Positions 18,079-28,143 of a DNA stretch of 30,000 nucleotides are shown piece after piece. The position numbers and the translations under genes are program-made. The stretch comes from Temnopleurus reevesii. Taxonomy: Eukaryota; Echinodermata; Echinoidea; Temnopleuroida; Temnopleuridae. The DNA lies in assembly GCA_036244855.1 (NCBI GenBank), contig BQKZ01001923.1:40877-70876 (forward strand). The letters run 5' to 3'. A model generated the notes under the pieces. The model worked only from the letters and a program-made list of their open reading frames with translations, was not told where the DNA came from and searched no databases. The stretch's first letter is position 1. Every line of letters starts with the position of its first letter.

Positions 18079-20640
18079 GGCCCACTCCCTTCACCCTCCA
18101 ATTGGTTGCCATCCAACCGACCGACCTGATGAAGATGGCTCAATCTGAAAGGATTTCCTTTTTTGGGGCTCCTTCTTTTCACTTAAATTTAAAATCACAT
18201 TCAAAGAATGGATAAATTTCTGAAATACTATCTGGACAGTCGTTTTCAGATGTTCTGAGGGCACTCCCTTCTATGGCTTATTTTCTACATGAATTGTTTC
18301 CCCAAAATAATAACCATAAAAATTTGTCTGACAAACCAACTTTATTTTTCGAAAATTGCATTCTTGGGTGGCCAAACAATTTTTGGGTCATAATGGAAGC
18401 TTAAGAAAAGATTTTGGTACATATTTCTGCAATTTATTCAATGAATATGCCAAAATATTAAACAGGTTTTCTTAGATAACCATCTCATGATTCCAACAAG
18501 AGTTCACTAGTTCACTAGCTTTCGATACTACAAATTTCACTTTCAGAAGTGGTTTCTGTTATATCAAAGTATTTCCTGTCGAATAATAGGAAAAACATAT
18601 TTATTTCCTTGAGGCCAAAAAGAAAAATTGTTTGGATCCCCTTCCGATGACGTGTTTAAAAAAAAAGCGTCGGTTGGTTGGAAAAGGCTGTTTTGTAATC
18701 TTTTAAAATAATCTTTAGCACAACTTAAACTATTCTTGAGGAAAATAAGGCCTAAAAGGGGATAAAACCCTAAGAGCATCTGAAAACATTTTTTTTTTTT
18801 TGCAGATCATACTTCACATGTTTATTGATTATTGTAATTTTACTGTGATTTTTCAACTTAAGAGAAGAAAAGTTCAGGTTGGGTCATTTTTAGAGGGTTG
18901 GTCGTTGGAGCGCATCCAAACAATTTTTTTGCCTTAGAGAAAGAATGATTAGTCATATATACAAACATGTATATTACTCATTTTTGTCTAGATAACTATT
19001 TATGCATCAAAATACATTGTAGAATAATATGATTATTAACTTTAATTTTTATACAGTTATTACCCATTTGACCTTCCATAAATGGAGTCTCGATGAATTT
19101 AACAAAAAATTTCTAATTTAATGATTTTCATGCACATTGCATACATTTTTTGGCTTTGCCGTCTATTAGTCATCTTTTACGTTTGATTGTAATTATACTC
19201 TGTACATGATGTGAGATAGAAAATCTGTAATTTTAAGTATGAAATGTATTGTAAATACGAACATATATTTACATTTTTGGTGAGAAAACTTTCAAAGGAA
19301 TCAAATTTTGTACATTGTCGATTGTACATGTATGTACAGCAACTTTGCAGGAAGGGAGTGATTGAATTGAGAATTATAATCTTTAAATCTGCATTCAAGT
19401 TTTTCCTGTGGGTCAAAGTTTATCATTTTGTAGCGTTTGAATGGGGGGGAAAAGTAATAGAAAGATAGGGGAAAAGTAATTGAAAACATTAATTAATATG
19501 TTGTAAACTGACACAAGCATGCAAGTGACAGATTATACAAATTTCCAATTTCTTTTTTTTTTATTTCATAGAGTCACATCGAACTACTGTATCTAATTAT
19601 ATGTGGGATTCCAACGTTATTGTGAATTTCAACAAAAATTTGTTCAAGGAATGGATGAGGATGCAATCTTTGACTTACTAAAATTAAAATGTACACTACT
19701 CACGATAATACTTTGCTTACATATTATCACTATAAATACAGGACAATAGGACTATAATGGAACAACTTGACTATGTCAATTGTTCTGAGCTTTTATAGTC
19801 AAAACAGGTAGCAGGATTTTTGTTTGATTTTGTTTGTTTGAAATTTCCCTCTCAATCTGCTCTCAAATTGATGACAAAAATATTGATGTAATATGCACTG
19901 TCACCAAAGATTCAATGTACCCCTTATTATTGCATAACATTACGCTTGCACAAGCCTTTATTTATCACATTAATCATTTGATTCATGTTTGTTCTCATTT
20001 AAATCCTTGCAAGGGCATGTCATTATTTATATTAATTAGCTTTATCTTCCATTTTTGATATTTTTATTATTAGAGTCTAAAATAATCATAACTTCAGAAA
20101 CTTGCCTATTAAAACCTCATAAAAATTATGAAATTTGTCATCTTTACCCATTTGCAAATTATTCAATCCAAAATTGGCAAAATAAATAATCTTTACCGCT
20201 TGTATGGGGCTAAGGGAAGTTTCCGAAAGCTCCCTTTTTAACAAGTTGTTGAGGCTTTCTACCACATATACCAATTTTTTGTTTTATGATTAATTTCAGC
20301 AATACAATTAAATATTATGAAATATACTTTTTTCAATATGTATTCTCAGATTTTGAGCATTTACAATGTCCGATTGCAAAACTCTTTACTAACAAGAAAG
20401 AATATTTGTGTTAAATCACTTTGAAGCCTGATGTAGTCTATGTCGATTGTATTATATTATGGTGGTGGAAAATCAACTAAAATCTTTCTATAAAGTAATG
20501 TTATTTGCAAGTCAAACTGAAGTTGCAAATTGTTGCATAATTGTGATAAACTGCATTTCTCACTAGCAGAAGTCTTCATAGTAGTACAAAGTCCTTGCAG
20601 GTTTTGTTCTAGTTTCTGATACTTTATTTTATTGCATATG
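18079..20640. other. non-genic AT-rich interval downstream of WASF
   Basis: No exon, RNA gene or defined repeat was recognised over about 2.5 kb. Homopolymer T runs occur at about 18788 and 19553. Short frames on both strands lack domains and have intron-like composition. Confidence 0.6.
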
Positions 20641-20679
20641 GTTGGTATTTCTGCAAAACAAGTTTTTTTTAATCAAATG

Positions 20680-20921
20680 CAGGGCGCTACAAACCCACTT
20701 GCCAGCATGCCCGGGGCAACAAAATGAAGCTGTTGGACAAGTAAATAGAATTGTCACTTGCCCAAAAGGGCAAGTAGCAACCTTTTCTAGTTTTCATCTC
20801 CATGTACAAATTGGCATAGGCCATCAATTTGGGGCAATGGACATTTTGTTCGGGCAAGTGATTTGAAAACTTGGTTGTCCGACTGGGCAACTGGTTAAAA
20901 AAAAATTCTTGTAGCACCCTG
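20680..20921. mobile_element. MITE with CAGGG(C/T)GCTACAA ends
   Basis: Left end cagggcgctacaaa and right end ttgtagcaccctg are inverted partners. Internal pairs such as acttgcccaaaagggcaagt and cgggcaagtgattt/atagaattgtcacttgccc add to the fold. The flanks carry AAATG on both sides (20675-20679 and 20922-20926), a possible 5-bp target duplication. The minus-strand frame of 135 codons across it is a by-product of the palindrome. Confidence 0.75.
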
Positions 20922-21047
20922 AAATGCTTTGCCGAGGTTACTTTGAGATCAAATGAAATGTATTCATTCTTTATACAGTGCAGACATATTATCGGGTCTA
21001 TACCTATTCTAGCTGGATGTCCCCTCAAAAATTTATTTGACCATGTA

Positions 21048-21843
21048 CTGTGAGCAGAATGTACAAAGGATGTGGACAAAGAAAACAACTTCACTCACAC
21101 CATCCCAATAGCTTCATAATCATAACAGAAGAAATCTACCCTTTTAATTCACCGAAAAGGTGCAACACCTGTTCGACATATCCCTGCAAAATAGGAGTGA
21201 AGGAAATATCTTGCTTTGTGCATCTATTTTGTATATTTGAATGGAAGTCTTTTACTTTATCCAAATCCTCATGTCCCTTCTACTGGTAAATTGCCATCTC
21301 ATCCAATGCCATCTCGTCCAATGACCGTTTCGTCCAAACACGCTTCGTTGAACATTACTTCGTCTATAAACATTTCGTCCAATAAACATTTCGTCCAATT
21401 GCCGCTTTGTCCAGTAACCAATTTGTCCAATATCCCGTTCGTCCAATAGCCATTTCGTCCAATAACCATATGGTCCATCTTCATTTTGTCCAATTGCCTA
21501 TTCGTCCAATCATCATGTAGTCTAGTCCTACTTCGTCCAATTACCGCTTTGTTTAGCGTCACTTTGTCCTATCATCAGATTGTCCAGATTGGATGAAGTG
21601 ATGTTAGCCCAAATGGCTATTGGAAGAATTGATTATTGGACCAAACATTAATGGACAAAATGGCTATTGGACGAACAGGATATTGGACTAACTGGTTATT
21701 GGAACAAGGCGCCGATTGGACGAAATGAATATTGGACAAAACGGTAATTGGACGACCTAATGATAGACGAAGCGCGTTTGGACGAAACGGTCATTGGACG
21801 AGGTGGCATTGGACGAGATGGGGATAAACCCGACTACTCACAA
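21048..21843. mobile_element. MITE of the CTGTGAGCAGAAGG family, interrupted near its right end
   Basis: The left terminus ctgtgagcagaatgtacaaa matches the element at 6314-6536, as does the following caatagcttcataatcat. The right terminus is split: cctcatgtcccttctact ends near 21285 and actcacaat resumes at about 21836-21843. The intervening sequence is the 15-bp-unit foldback element. Confidence 0.65.
21286..21834. mobile_element. TU-like foldback element of 15-bp tandem units in inverted arms
   Basis: The left arm (about 21294-21597) holds some 19-20 degenerate units of about 15 bp with the core TTTCGTCCAATAACC. The right arm (about 21598-21822) holds units of the reverse complement (ggttattggacgaaa). 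Ends ccatctcgtccaatg and cattggacgagatgg pair. Long inverted arms built of 15-bp direct repeats are the layout described for the sea urchin TU foldback family. Membership is inferred from layout only. There is no coding region between the arms. The repeated peptide seen in translation (ILDKLVTGQSGNWTK-like) comes from the units and is not a protein. Confidence 0.85.
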
Positions 21844-21949
21844 TGATGGACAATAGCAATAGTAATGATATCAATCGTGTCAAATCAACTCCCATTTTTT
21901 TCATCCACCAGAAGACTTTACATACACTGTATGCTGAATTCACTGGATC

Positions 21950-22500
21950 TACATGTACCTGTACAGTGAGGAAGTAATTTATTGTAAATTTAAAAGGAAC
22001 CATGCAGATTTGTCTTTGGGCAGACTTTGTAACAAGCCTTTCATTCAGCAGCAGATTTGATTGGACAAAGATTCAGAGATGCCAACAGTCCTGAATTATG
22101 TGCGAAGTTGTTTCCACATAATATCAAAGCTTTTGTTACAAGTGAAAAGCTGAGGAAGGAATTTAGTGTAAATTAAAAAGGGCATGCAGATTTGCCTTTG
22201 GTAAGACTTGGTAACAAGGCATGCATTCAGCAGCAAACTTTATTAGCCAAACATTAGATGCAGAGATGCCAACAGTTGGGACTACATGTACTTTTAGATG
22301 CAAATTTTATATGTCCGCTGGTCGTGGGAAAGAAATGTGCATAAATATTGCAATATTATTAAGCTGGCAAATTCCAAAGCTTTCATCGCAAGCGAATGGC
22401 TGAGAGAATGGTCATTGTCAAGTTTTCTCTCACTTTTGTTCAGCTGTTTCGTTCATTTTGATTTAACCTCATGTATTTTGGAAACGGTCGGTATCTCTGT
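21950..22500 (+). repeat. degenerate tandem repeat, about 185-bp unit
   Basis: The segments 21961-22090 and 22150-22277 share aggaag.aattta.tgtaaatt, catgcagatttg.ctttgg, gactt.gtaacaag, gcattcagcagca and cagagatgccaacagt. A third, partial unit begins at 22374 (aaagctttcatcgcaagcga), and its sequence is repeated far upstream at 9398-9520. Non-coding. Confidence 0.75.
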
Positions 22501-22914
22501 AGTTGTAATGAGATTTTCACCATATAATTGCAAACATGCTTTGTACACCAAATTCGTCTCCATTATCACTTGTGTTCAAGCATCTGCTGCATACAAGTTG
22601 GGTCAGTGTGTCTATTTACTTTCTGATTTCTATGAATATCATGATTTTTTTTTAAACTTCTTGCTAGCTCATTTGTACTATCATCATGCTTATGTAATAA
22701 AAGAAGAGACTAACATTGGGAAATATGATTGCAATAATCTCATTTTTTTTATGTGTGGCATTTTCTGTTTTCTGTACCAAAAACAAGTGTGCGCAGGAAA
22801 CACCATTTGTTCGCAAATCAGTACTTTAACTGCTCACATGAGTTGGGCATTAATTTTCTACTATCCACAAGTCTCCATCCACCCAAGTTGAAAACTCACA
22901 TATGACAATGACGA
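22501..22914. other. non-genic interval
   Basis: This is the 3' part of an open frame that runs from about 22298 to 22891. It has no domain signature and its first half is repeat DNA. Nothing else is recognised. Confidence 0.5.
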
Positions 22915-23165
22915 TGAAAATGATGACTTGGTGATGGTGATGACGATTAGGATGCTGATGACGACGATGATTGAAGATGATTGTTATGACGACGGCAATT
23001 GAAGTTGATGGTGTGATGATGATGATGATAATGGTGATGATGATAATGGTGATGATGATGATGATGATGATGATGATAATGGTGATGATGATGATTGTGG
23101 TGGTGATGATAATAGTGATGATGATTGATAATGATTGTGATGATGACCAATGACTGAAGGTGATG
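22915..23165 (+). repeat. (GAT)n microsatellite
   Basis: About 250 bp of imperfect GAT/GGTGAT/GATAAT repeats. Frames on both strands giving poly-Met/Ile/His-like peptides are artefacts of this composition. Confidence 0.95.
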
Positions 23166-23530
23166 GATACAAGGATTGAAAATGACACAGCTTTAGTTTT
23201 TGGTGTAAAACCAGAACAACCTGCCTAAAATCTTCTCTGAGTCACTAAAGCAAGCATAACCAAGACTATATCTGAGGGTGTTTTACCAAATCGTTCTTAA
23301 AAGTTTCACATGACTTTATTAACAGAAGTAGGCTAACAAGTGTAATAAACCTAACATTCTAGATCATTCAATACAAGAACTATCACAAGTTATGCGTAAA
23401 GTCCCTCTTAAAGTCTTTCATATATTGTAACTTGGTTACCTTGGAAGTGATCTCGGGTAGGTTGGGATTAGGTTTCAAGCGGGAGGAAAGGTCGTGTAAA
23501 CAGAACCAAACTCTAAACCCTATCAAGTCC
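23166..23530. other. non-genic interval
   Basis: No exon or repeat was recognised between the GAT microsatellite and the first TTAA-type element. Confidence 0.5.
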
Positions 23531-23534
23531 TTAA

Positions 23535-24134
23535 AGGGGAACCAACCCCGGGATTATCATGCTCTCATTGAATGAAGAGAGATCAGATGAACGGACTGAA
23601 AATTTGAGCAAAATTTAAAAAAAACATTCAAAAGTTATGAATTTTCAAAGTCACATAGATATGATGATCCTTCCTGCTGATGGGGATCCATGCAATCCGC
23701 AAATTCGATGGAATCTGTGATGTCATGTCAGACAACTCCTCATTTACTCTGTATATGAAATATCACAATTTCTCCTTTTTTCGGAAAAGTAAACGTAACG
23801 CCTATTTTTGGTCGAGGTATAGCATTTCTTTATTGATTCTGCATGTATTTTGAGAGGAGTCATGGTGCAAACTTACTCTAGGTTTTACATTAATCCATTT
23901 TTTTAAAAGTTCTATGCACAAAGTGAATGAGGAGTTGTCCGACATGACGTTACAGATTCCATCGAATTTGCCGATTGCACGGATCCCCATGAGCGGCAGT
24001 AACGTCAAATCTCTGTGAATTTGAAAAGTCATAACTTTTGAATGGGCTGTCCCATTCTGCTCAATTTTTCAGTTTGTTCATCTGATTTTTCTTCATGCAA
24101 TGATAGCACGATAATCCCAAGGGTTGGTTCCCCT
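23535..24134. mobile_element. 600-bp palindromic element at a TTAA site, full copy
   Basis: TTAA (23531-23534) precedes AGGGGAACCAACCCC. The right end is GGGTTGGTTCCCCT, followed by TCAC where TTAA would be expected. Long internal inverted pairs include ttcaaaagttatgaattttc / aaaagtcataacttttgaat, ggatccatgcaatccgcaaa / ttgccgattgcacggatccc, and tgtcagacaactcctcattt / aatgaggagttgtccgacat. TTAA targets are typical of piggyBac-type transposition, so this is probably a non-autonomous relative. A truncated copy lies at 25168-25692. Confidence 0.85.
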
Positions 24135-25057
24135 TCACTAGTCTACAGGCCCAAACTCCTGGCTATGATTCATTTTCGCATAGTGTAGAGTCTGCAGTCA
24201 AAGACCTCTTCCAATCATTATTATACCCTAATTTATCAATTTAAAGGGAAACTTCACCCAGACATTGATGTGTGCTCAGTGGATGAAGATAAATACAATG
24301 GTCAATTTGTGAAAATTTGAGCAAAATCCGACAATCCATTCAAAAGTTATGAATTTTCAAAGTTTTCATTCACACCCTTCATGGGCTCCTCAAATTGGCA
24401 ACGTACAGGCACAAAATGGCTGCCAACATGGAGAACTCTCCATTCACTAATAAATCAACAAAATTAATTCCGAAATGTATGCAGAATCAAAATGTCCATA
24501 TCATACTTGAAGAGAAAAGTACGATTTTGTCTACTTTTCTAGAAAAAGAAGAAAATGTCAAATTCTGTGTACAAAGTGAATAGAAAGTTCTCCATGTTGG
24601 CAGCCATTTTGTGTCTGTATGTTGCCAATTTAAGGAGCCCATGAGGGGTCTAAATCAAAATGTTTAAAATTCATCACTTTTGAATGGATTGTTGGATTTT
24701 GCTCAAATTTTCACAGTTTGATCCTTGTATTTTTCTTCATCCACTGAGAGTGAATAAATGTCTGGTTTAAGTTCCCCTTTAACTAATGCATTCTCTGATT
24801 GCAGACTCTGTATATTTACTGCAGATGCACTGCATCAAATGAAAACTAAAAGCCAAGGGTCTGTCCTGCATACTATATGTAGTTCTTTCTTCCATTCTTC
24901 TGTACATGTAGAAATTAATTTAAAGATTTTCAGAGCAATGTGTCATCAAGCAACAAGAGATAGATGTATCGGTGCTTAAAGTTGAAAACCATAGTGTCCC
25001 TGTTCAACCCAATCTCGATTATTATTCCAGAACAAAAAAAATGAGAATTAACAGTAC
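23619..25057 (+). repeat. duplicated block, copy A
   Basis: Matches 25168-26905 over three segments: 23619-24244 with 25168-25806, 24783-24911 with 26265-26388, and 24912-25057 with about 26762-26905. Segment 1 looks about 97-98% identical over its element part. Copy A differs by carrying a 534-bp element at the TTAA site and by lacking the insertion seen at 26389-26758. The match ends at acagtac, immediately before the N at 25058. Confidence 0.9.
24245..24778. mobile_element. 534-bp palindromic element with TTAA duplication (copy A only)
   Basis: Flanked by TTAA at 24241-24244 and 24779-24782. Ends agggaaacttcaccc and gtttaagttcccct pair. Internal pairs include aaaatggctgccaacatgga / tccatgttggcagccatttt and ttcaaaagttatgaattttc / aaaattcatcacttttgaat. 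The inner half-palindrome is shared in style with the 600-bp element, so the two are probably related families. The 62-codon frame inside is not a gene. Confidence 0.9.
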
Positions 25058-25167
25058 NGCACAATTTTTTGTACAATATGTTCATGTGATCAGGTTTTAT
25101 TTTAAGTAGATTTGAAGACAAAATTTAGCGATAAAAATATTCGCTTTTACCAAAACTGTACTTGGGC
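25058..25167. other. junction between duplicated blocks, with N
   Basis: A stretch of about 110 bp after the N at 25058 that matches neither block copy. The N falls exactly where the two block copies stop matching, so the order of the blocks on the chromosome is not secured by continuous sequence. Confidence 0.6.
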
Positions 25168-25806
25168 TTTAAAAAAAACATTCAAAAGTTATGAATTTTC
25201 AAAGTCACATAGATATGATGATCCTTCCTGCTGGTGGGGATCCATGCAATCCGCAAATTCGATGGAATCTGTGATGTCATGTCAGACAACTCCTCATTTA
25301 CTCTGTATATGAAATATCACAATTTCTCCTTTTTTTCGGAAAAGTAAACGTAACGCCTATTTTTGGTCGAGGTATAGCATTTCTTTATTGATTCTGCATG
25401 TATTTTGAGAGGAGTCATGGTGCAAACTTACTCTAGGTTTTACATTAATCCATTTTTTTTAAAAGTTCTATGCACAAAGTGAATGAGGAGTTGTCCGACA
25501 TGACGTTACAGATTCCATCGAATTTGCCGATTGCACGGATCCCCATGAGCAGCAGTATCGTCAAATCTCTGTGAATTTGAAAAGTCATAACTTTTGAATG
25601 GGCTGTCCGATTCTGCTCAATTTTTCACAGTTTGTTCATCTGATTTTTCTTCATGCAATGATAGCACGATAATCCCAAGGGTTGGTTCCCCTTTACTAGT
25701 CTACAGGCCCAAACTCTTGGCTTTGGGTTATCAATTTTCGCATAGTGCAGAGTCTGCAGTCAAAGACCTCTTCCAATCATTATTAGACCCTAATTTATCA
25801 ATTTAA

Positions 25807-26260
25807 AGGTATAGATTCGTAATGACCGGGATGCAGAAAGTGATGTTAAACGAGCTGTTGTATTCACAAGTTGCTTTACATGCCTAAATATATCTGTGTA
25901 GGATATTAGGAGTACATTTTTGCTCGTATTCTGTGTATATTACGTCAAACACGTCAATCAGCCATTCACTTCGGTGTGCTGAGTGCTTTTGCACGGGGGA
26001 GCGTTGGCCTGAAATGTGCGGTGCGATCAGTGGTATTGTCTGCGGTGTGCGATTTCGCGTTCAATTTGTACGTGAAGCATGTTACGACCGCAGCATGATT
26101 TTATATTTTGCGATAATTAAGCTATTTCTACGTCGATTTCATTCAAACAAACTATGCTCTAATTTACTATTGAAAAACTGCATTATGGTAATAATTTTAC
26201 TGCAGCTCGCAAACTAGATAACTATCTGAAGCGCCCTCCTTCCAAAACTGGTCTATCGCT
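25807..26260. mobile_element. 454-bp element with TTAA duplication (copy B only)
   Basis: Flanked by TTAA at 25803-25806 and 26261-26264. Ends aggtatagattcg and gtctatcgct are weakly inverted partners (AG-.-ATAGA). The interior, about 25950-26100, is CpG-rich with several short inverted motifs (gcggtgcgatcagtgg, tgcggtgtgcgatttcgcg). No transposase is present. It occupies the same target as the unrelated-looking 534-bp element in copy A. Confidence 0.8.
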
Positions 26261-26388
26261 TTAAGTAATGAATTCTCTGATTGCAGACTCTGTATCATTT
26301 ACTGCAGATGCACTGCATTAAATGAAAACTAAAAGCAAAGGGTCTGTCCTGCATACTACATGTAGTTTTTTCTTCCATTCTTCTGTAC

Positions 26389-26758
26389 GATCGACATGAC
26401 TTCCAGTTGCGAGCGCGCACGGACGGCGTGTTTCGTATTGGCAACAACGATATTTGAAAATTTCCTTGCTTACGCACCTTGCCAAGCTCAGAAACTCGGA
26501 ACACTTCGTACGACTTTTCGATCCTTGTTGCGTGTAACTTTGATTCGTCCCCTCTTTGGCTTCGATTTTTTGTTATTCTAAAAATGTGCAGAGCGCATAC
26601 GTTTGCGACTGCCGAGCTGTGAGCTAGCAAAATAAAGCTTGCTTACTCGCTATTCAAGGTAAAAAAAAAACATGTGATTTTCTGTTCGGCAATCTTCGCA
26701 ATCAAAATGGCTGCGAACAGTTTGGCTCGCAACCGGAAGTCATGTCGATCATGACGGA
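26389..26758. mobile_element. CpG-rich insertion with 26-bp terminal inverted repeats (copy B only)
   Basis: The left end gatcgacatgacttcc, then agttgcgagc, and the right end gctcgcaacc, then ggaagtcatgtcgatc, form a 26-bp inverted repeat with one mismatch. Copy A, at about 24908, has uninterrupted sequence here (tctgtacatgtagaaat), giving an empty-site comparison. The element is much richer in CpG than its surroundings, which suggests little methylation decay since insertion. The exact right boundary and target duplication are unclear because catgacggactgac is not in copy A. The 111-codon minus-strand frame over it has no recognised domain. Confidence 0.8.
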
Positions 26759-26905
26759 CTGACTTTAATTAAAAGGTTTTCAGAGCAATGTGTCATCAAA
26801 CAACAAGAGATAGATGTATCGGTGCTTAAAGTTGAAAACCATAGTGTCCCTGTTCAACCCAATCTCAATAATTATCCCAGAACAAAAAAAATGAGAATTA
26901 ACAGT

Positions 26906-27413
26906 ACTCTTCACTTGAACATGATCAGGAATGCGGCTATTTTTTTCATACACAGGTGGCTCTGCCTAAATTAAATCTCCTGTGACCATATAAGTCAATT
27001 TGACTCTAAGAAGACATAAATAACACAGGTTTTAGACGATTTGTTCCAAATAATCACAATGACTTACAGTAATGTAGGCCGCAAATATTCGAATCAGATA
27101 AATTAACTTAGGCAGAGTTGACTATTTATAACTACAAAATCATGAATAAATAGAAAGGTGAAGACAAGTTTCTACAAAACAAATTGCATTTATTTCCACA
27201 TGAACACAAAAATATCAACAAACATGAATCATTACATGGAAAACAGGTCATGAAATACAAAAAAAAATCAGACGTTGGATGTCATAACCACCCCCCTCAA
27301 ATAATACTTTTAAAGTCTGAGGTCCAGGTCTTACAATCTACAACAATACACATACACAATGACATTTATTTTCTATCCTATTACTATTTACCACTACAAT
27401 ACTGATTATCTGT
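26906..27413. other. non-genic interval
   Basis: AT-rich sequence with no recognisable exon or repeat. Confidence 0.55.
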
Positions 27414-27596
27414 CTTAGGGGTGTTGCTCAAAGGTTGCAATTGATCGCAAGTTGCAGTTGATCGGAATACGCCAATCAAAATCATTATTTCATGCGCGTC
27501 TTGTTAAATGCGCACACCGTGCGCGAATAAAAATGCGAGTTACAATTTCCAAAGTTGCAATTGATTTGCAGTTGATTTTGAACAACACCCCCTTAG
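27414..27596. mobile_element. MITE with GGGGTGTTG ends and CTTAG flanks
   Basis: CTTAG lies on both sides (27414-27418, 27592-27596), containing a possible TTA target duplication. The ends ggggtgttgctcaaa and tttgaacaacacccc pair, and inner gttgcaattgatcgcaag pairs with ttgcaattgatttgcagttg. Non-coding. Confidence 0.85.
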
Positions 27597-27814
27597 TTCC
27601 CTTCTCGGCTTACATGTACAGTCACTGTGAGCAGAAGGTACAAATGCCTGGGATGAAGTAAACAACAACCATCCAACCACAATAGCTAGATGGACACAAA
27701 ATTAATTTCCATCCTTCTTATTCTGTAGAAAAATGTTGAACAAGAGCTACACCTGGGGCTTTCTTTTTTGTGATCATAAAGCTATTTTGAATGCTTGTAT
27801 GAAGCTGTTTCTTT

Positions 27815-28105
27815 AATAATAATGAACGGCTTTTATATAGCGCCTATCAACTCAAAGAATTCTCTAAGCGCTCTACAATTGCAGCATTATTACCCTGGCT
27901 TTAGCCCGGCAGCCACTTCATTAGCGCACTTGGCGTTTCAAGGAATAAATATTCCTGCCAGGTACCCATTCACCTCACCTGGGTTGAGTGCAGCACACTA
28001 TGGGTAAATTTCTTGCTGAAGGAAATTAACGCCCTGGGAGAGATTCGAACCACCGACCCTCTCGTTAAGAGGCGAGAGTCCGAACCACTACACCACGACG
28101 CTCCC
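27815..28105 (-). mobile_element. full-length tRNA-derived SINE
   Basis: Read on the minus strand, it starts gggagcgtcgtggtgtagtg and has a pol III A box (TGGTGTAGTGG, complement of 28085-28095), an anticodon-arm-like hairpin (ctctcg / cgagag), and a B box (GGTTCGAATC, complement of 28042-28051). A body follows, with tgctgcactcaacccaggtg and gccgggctaaagccagggta, then gcgctatataaaagccg and an (ATT)n tail. The head resembles a tRNA but does not fold as a working one: the T stem and acceptor 3' strand share the same bases. Further copies without heads are at 4842, 5831, 6738 and 7079, all on the opposite strand. Confidence 0.92.
28042..28095 (-). promoter_or_regulatory. internal RNA polymerase III promoter (A and B boxes) of the SINE
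   Basis: The A box lies at 28085-28095 and the B box at 28042-28051, about 33 bp apart, a spacing usual for tRNA-type promoters. The boxes look intact; activity is inferred. Confidence 0.7.
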
Positions 28106-28143
28106 ATTTCTTTGTCCCTGTTCTTTGTCCCTTTTGCTCACAT

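Larger units (their letters stand above)
25168..26905 (+). repeat. duplicated block, copy B
   Basis: Second copy of 23619-25057. It begins inside the 600-bp element at the tttaaaaaaaacattc string, so that element lacks its left end here (remnant 25168-25692). It has a different element at the shared TTAA site (25807-26260) and an additional CpG-rich insertion (26389-26758). Confidence 0.9.
27625..28143. mobile_element. MITE of the CTGTGAGCAGAAGG family, interrupted by a SINE
   Basis: The left end ctgtgagcagaaggtacaaa and the right end tttgtcccttttgctcacat are inverted partners, as in 6314-6536. Between them lies a complete SINE (27815-28105). Without the SINE the element is about 230 bp, the same size as the copy at 6314-6536, which shows the SINE inserted later. 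Confidence 0.8.

Noticed and set aside
20687..21094. 135-codon minus-strand frame
   Set aside because: It covers a palindromic MITE and its flank, has no domain, and has no splice or start context.
21299..21562. Repeat-protein-like frame (GNWTKCLLDEMF pattern)
   Set aside because: The 15-bp units of the foldback element encode a five-residue periodicity by themselves.
21294..21822. CRISPR-like regular repeats
   Set aside because: Units are contiguous and degenerate, have no spacers, and reverse orientation in the middle; the DNA is eukaryotic.
22298..22891. 197-codon open frame on the + strand
   Set aside because: The first half lies in degenerate tandem repeat DNA, the composition is intron-like (many Phe, Tyr, Cys, Ile), and no domain or splice context is recognisable.
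22850..23188. Frames giving Ile-, His- or Met-rich repeat peptides
   Set aside because: They are translations of the GAT microsatellite in several frames.
26295..26630. 111-codon minus-strand frame in the CpG-rich insertion
   Set aside because: It crosses the element boundary and has no recognisable domain; the open frame can be explained by GC content.
28030..28105. Possible tRNA gene on the minus strand
   Set aside because: A and B boxes are present, but the acceptor and T stems cannot both form, and the sequence continues into a SINE body and (ATT)n tail.
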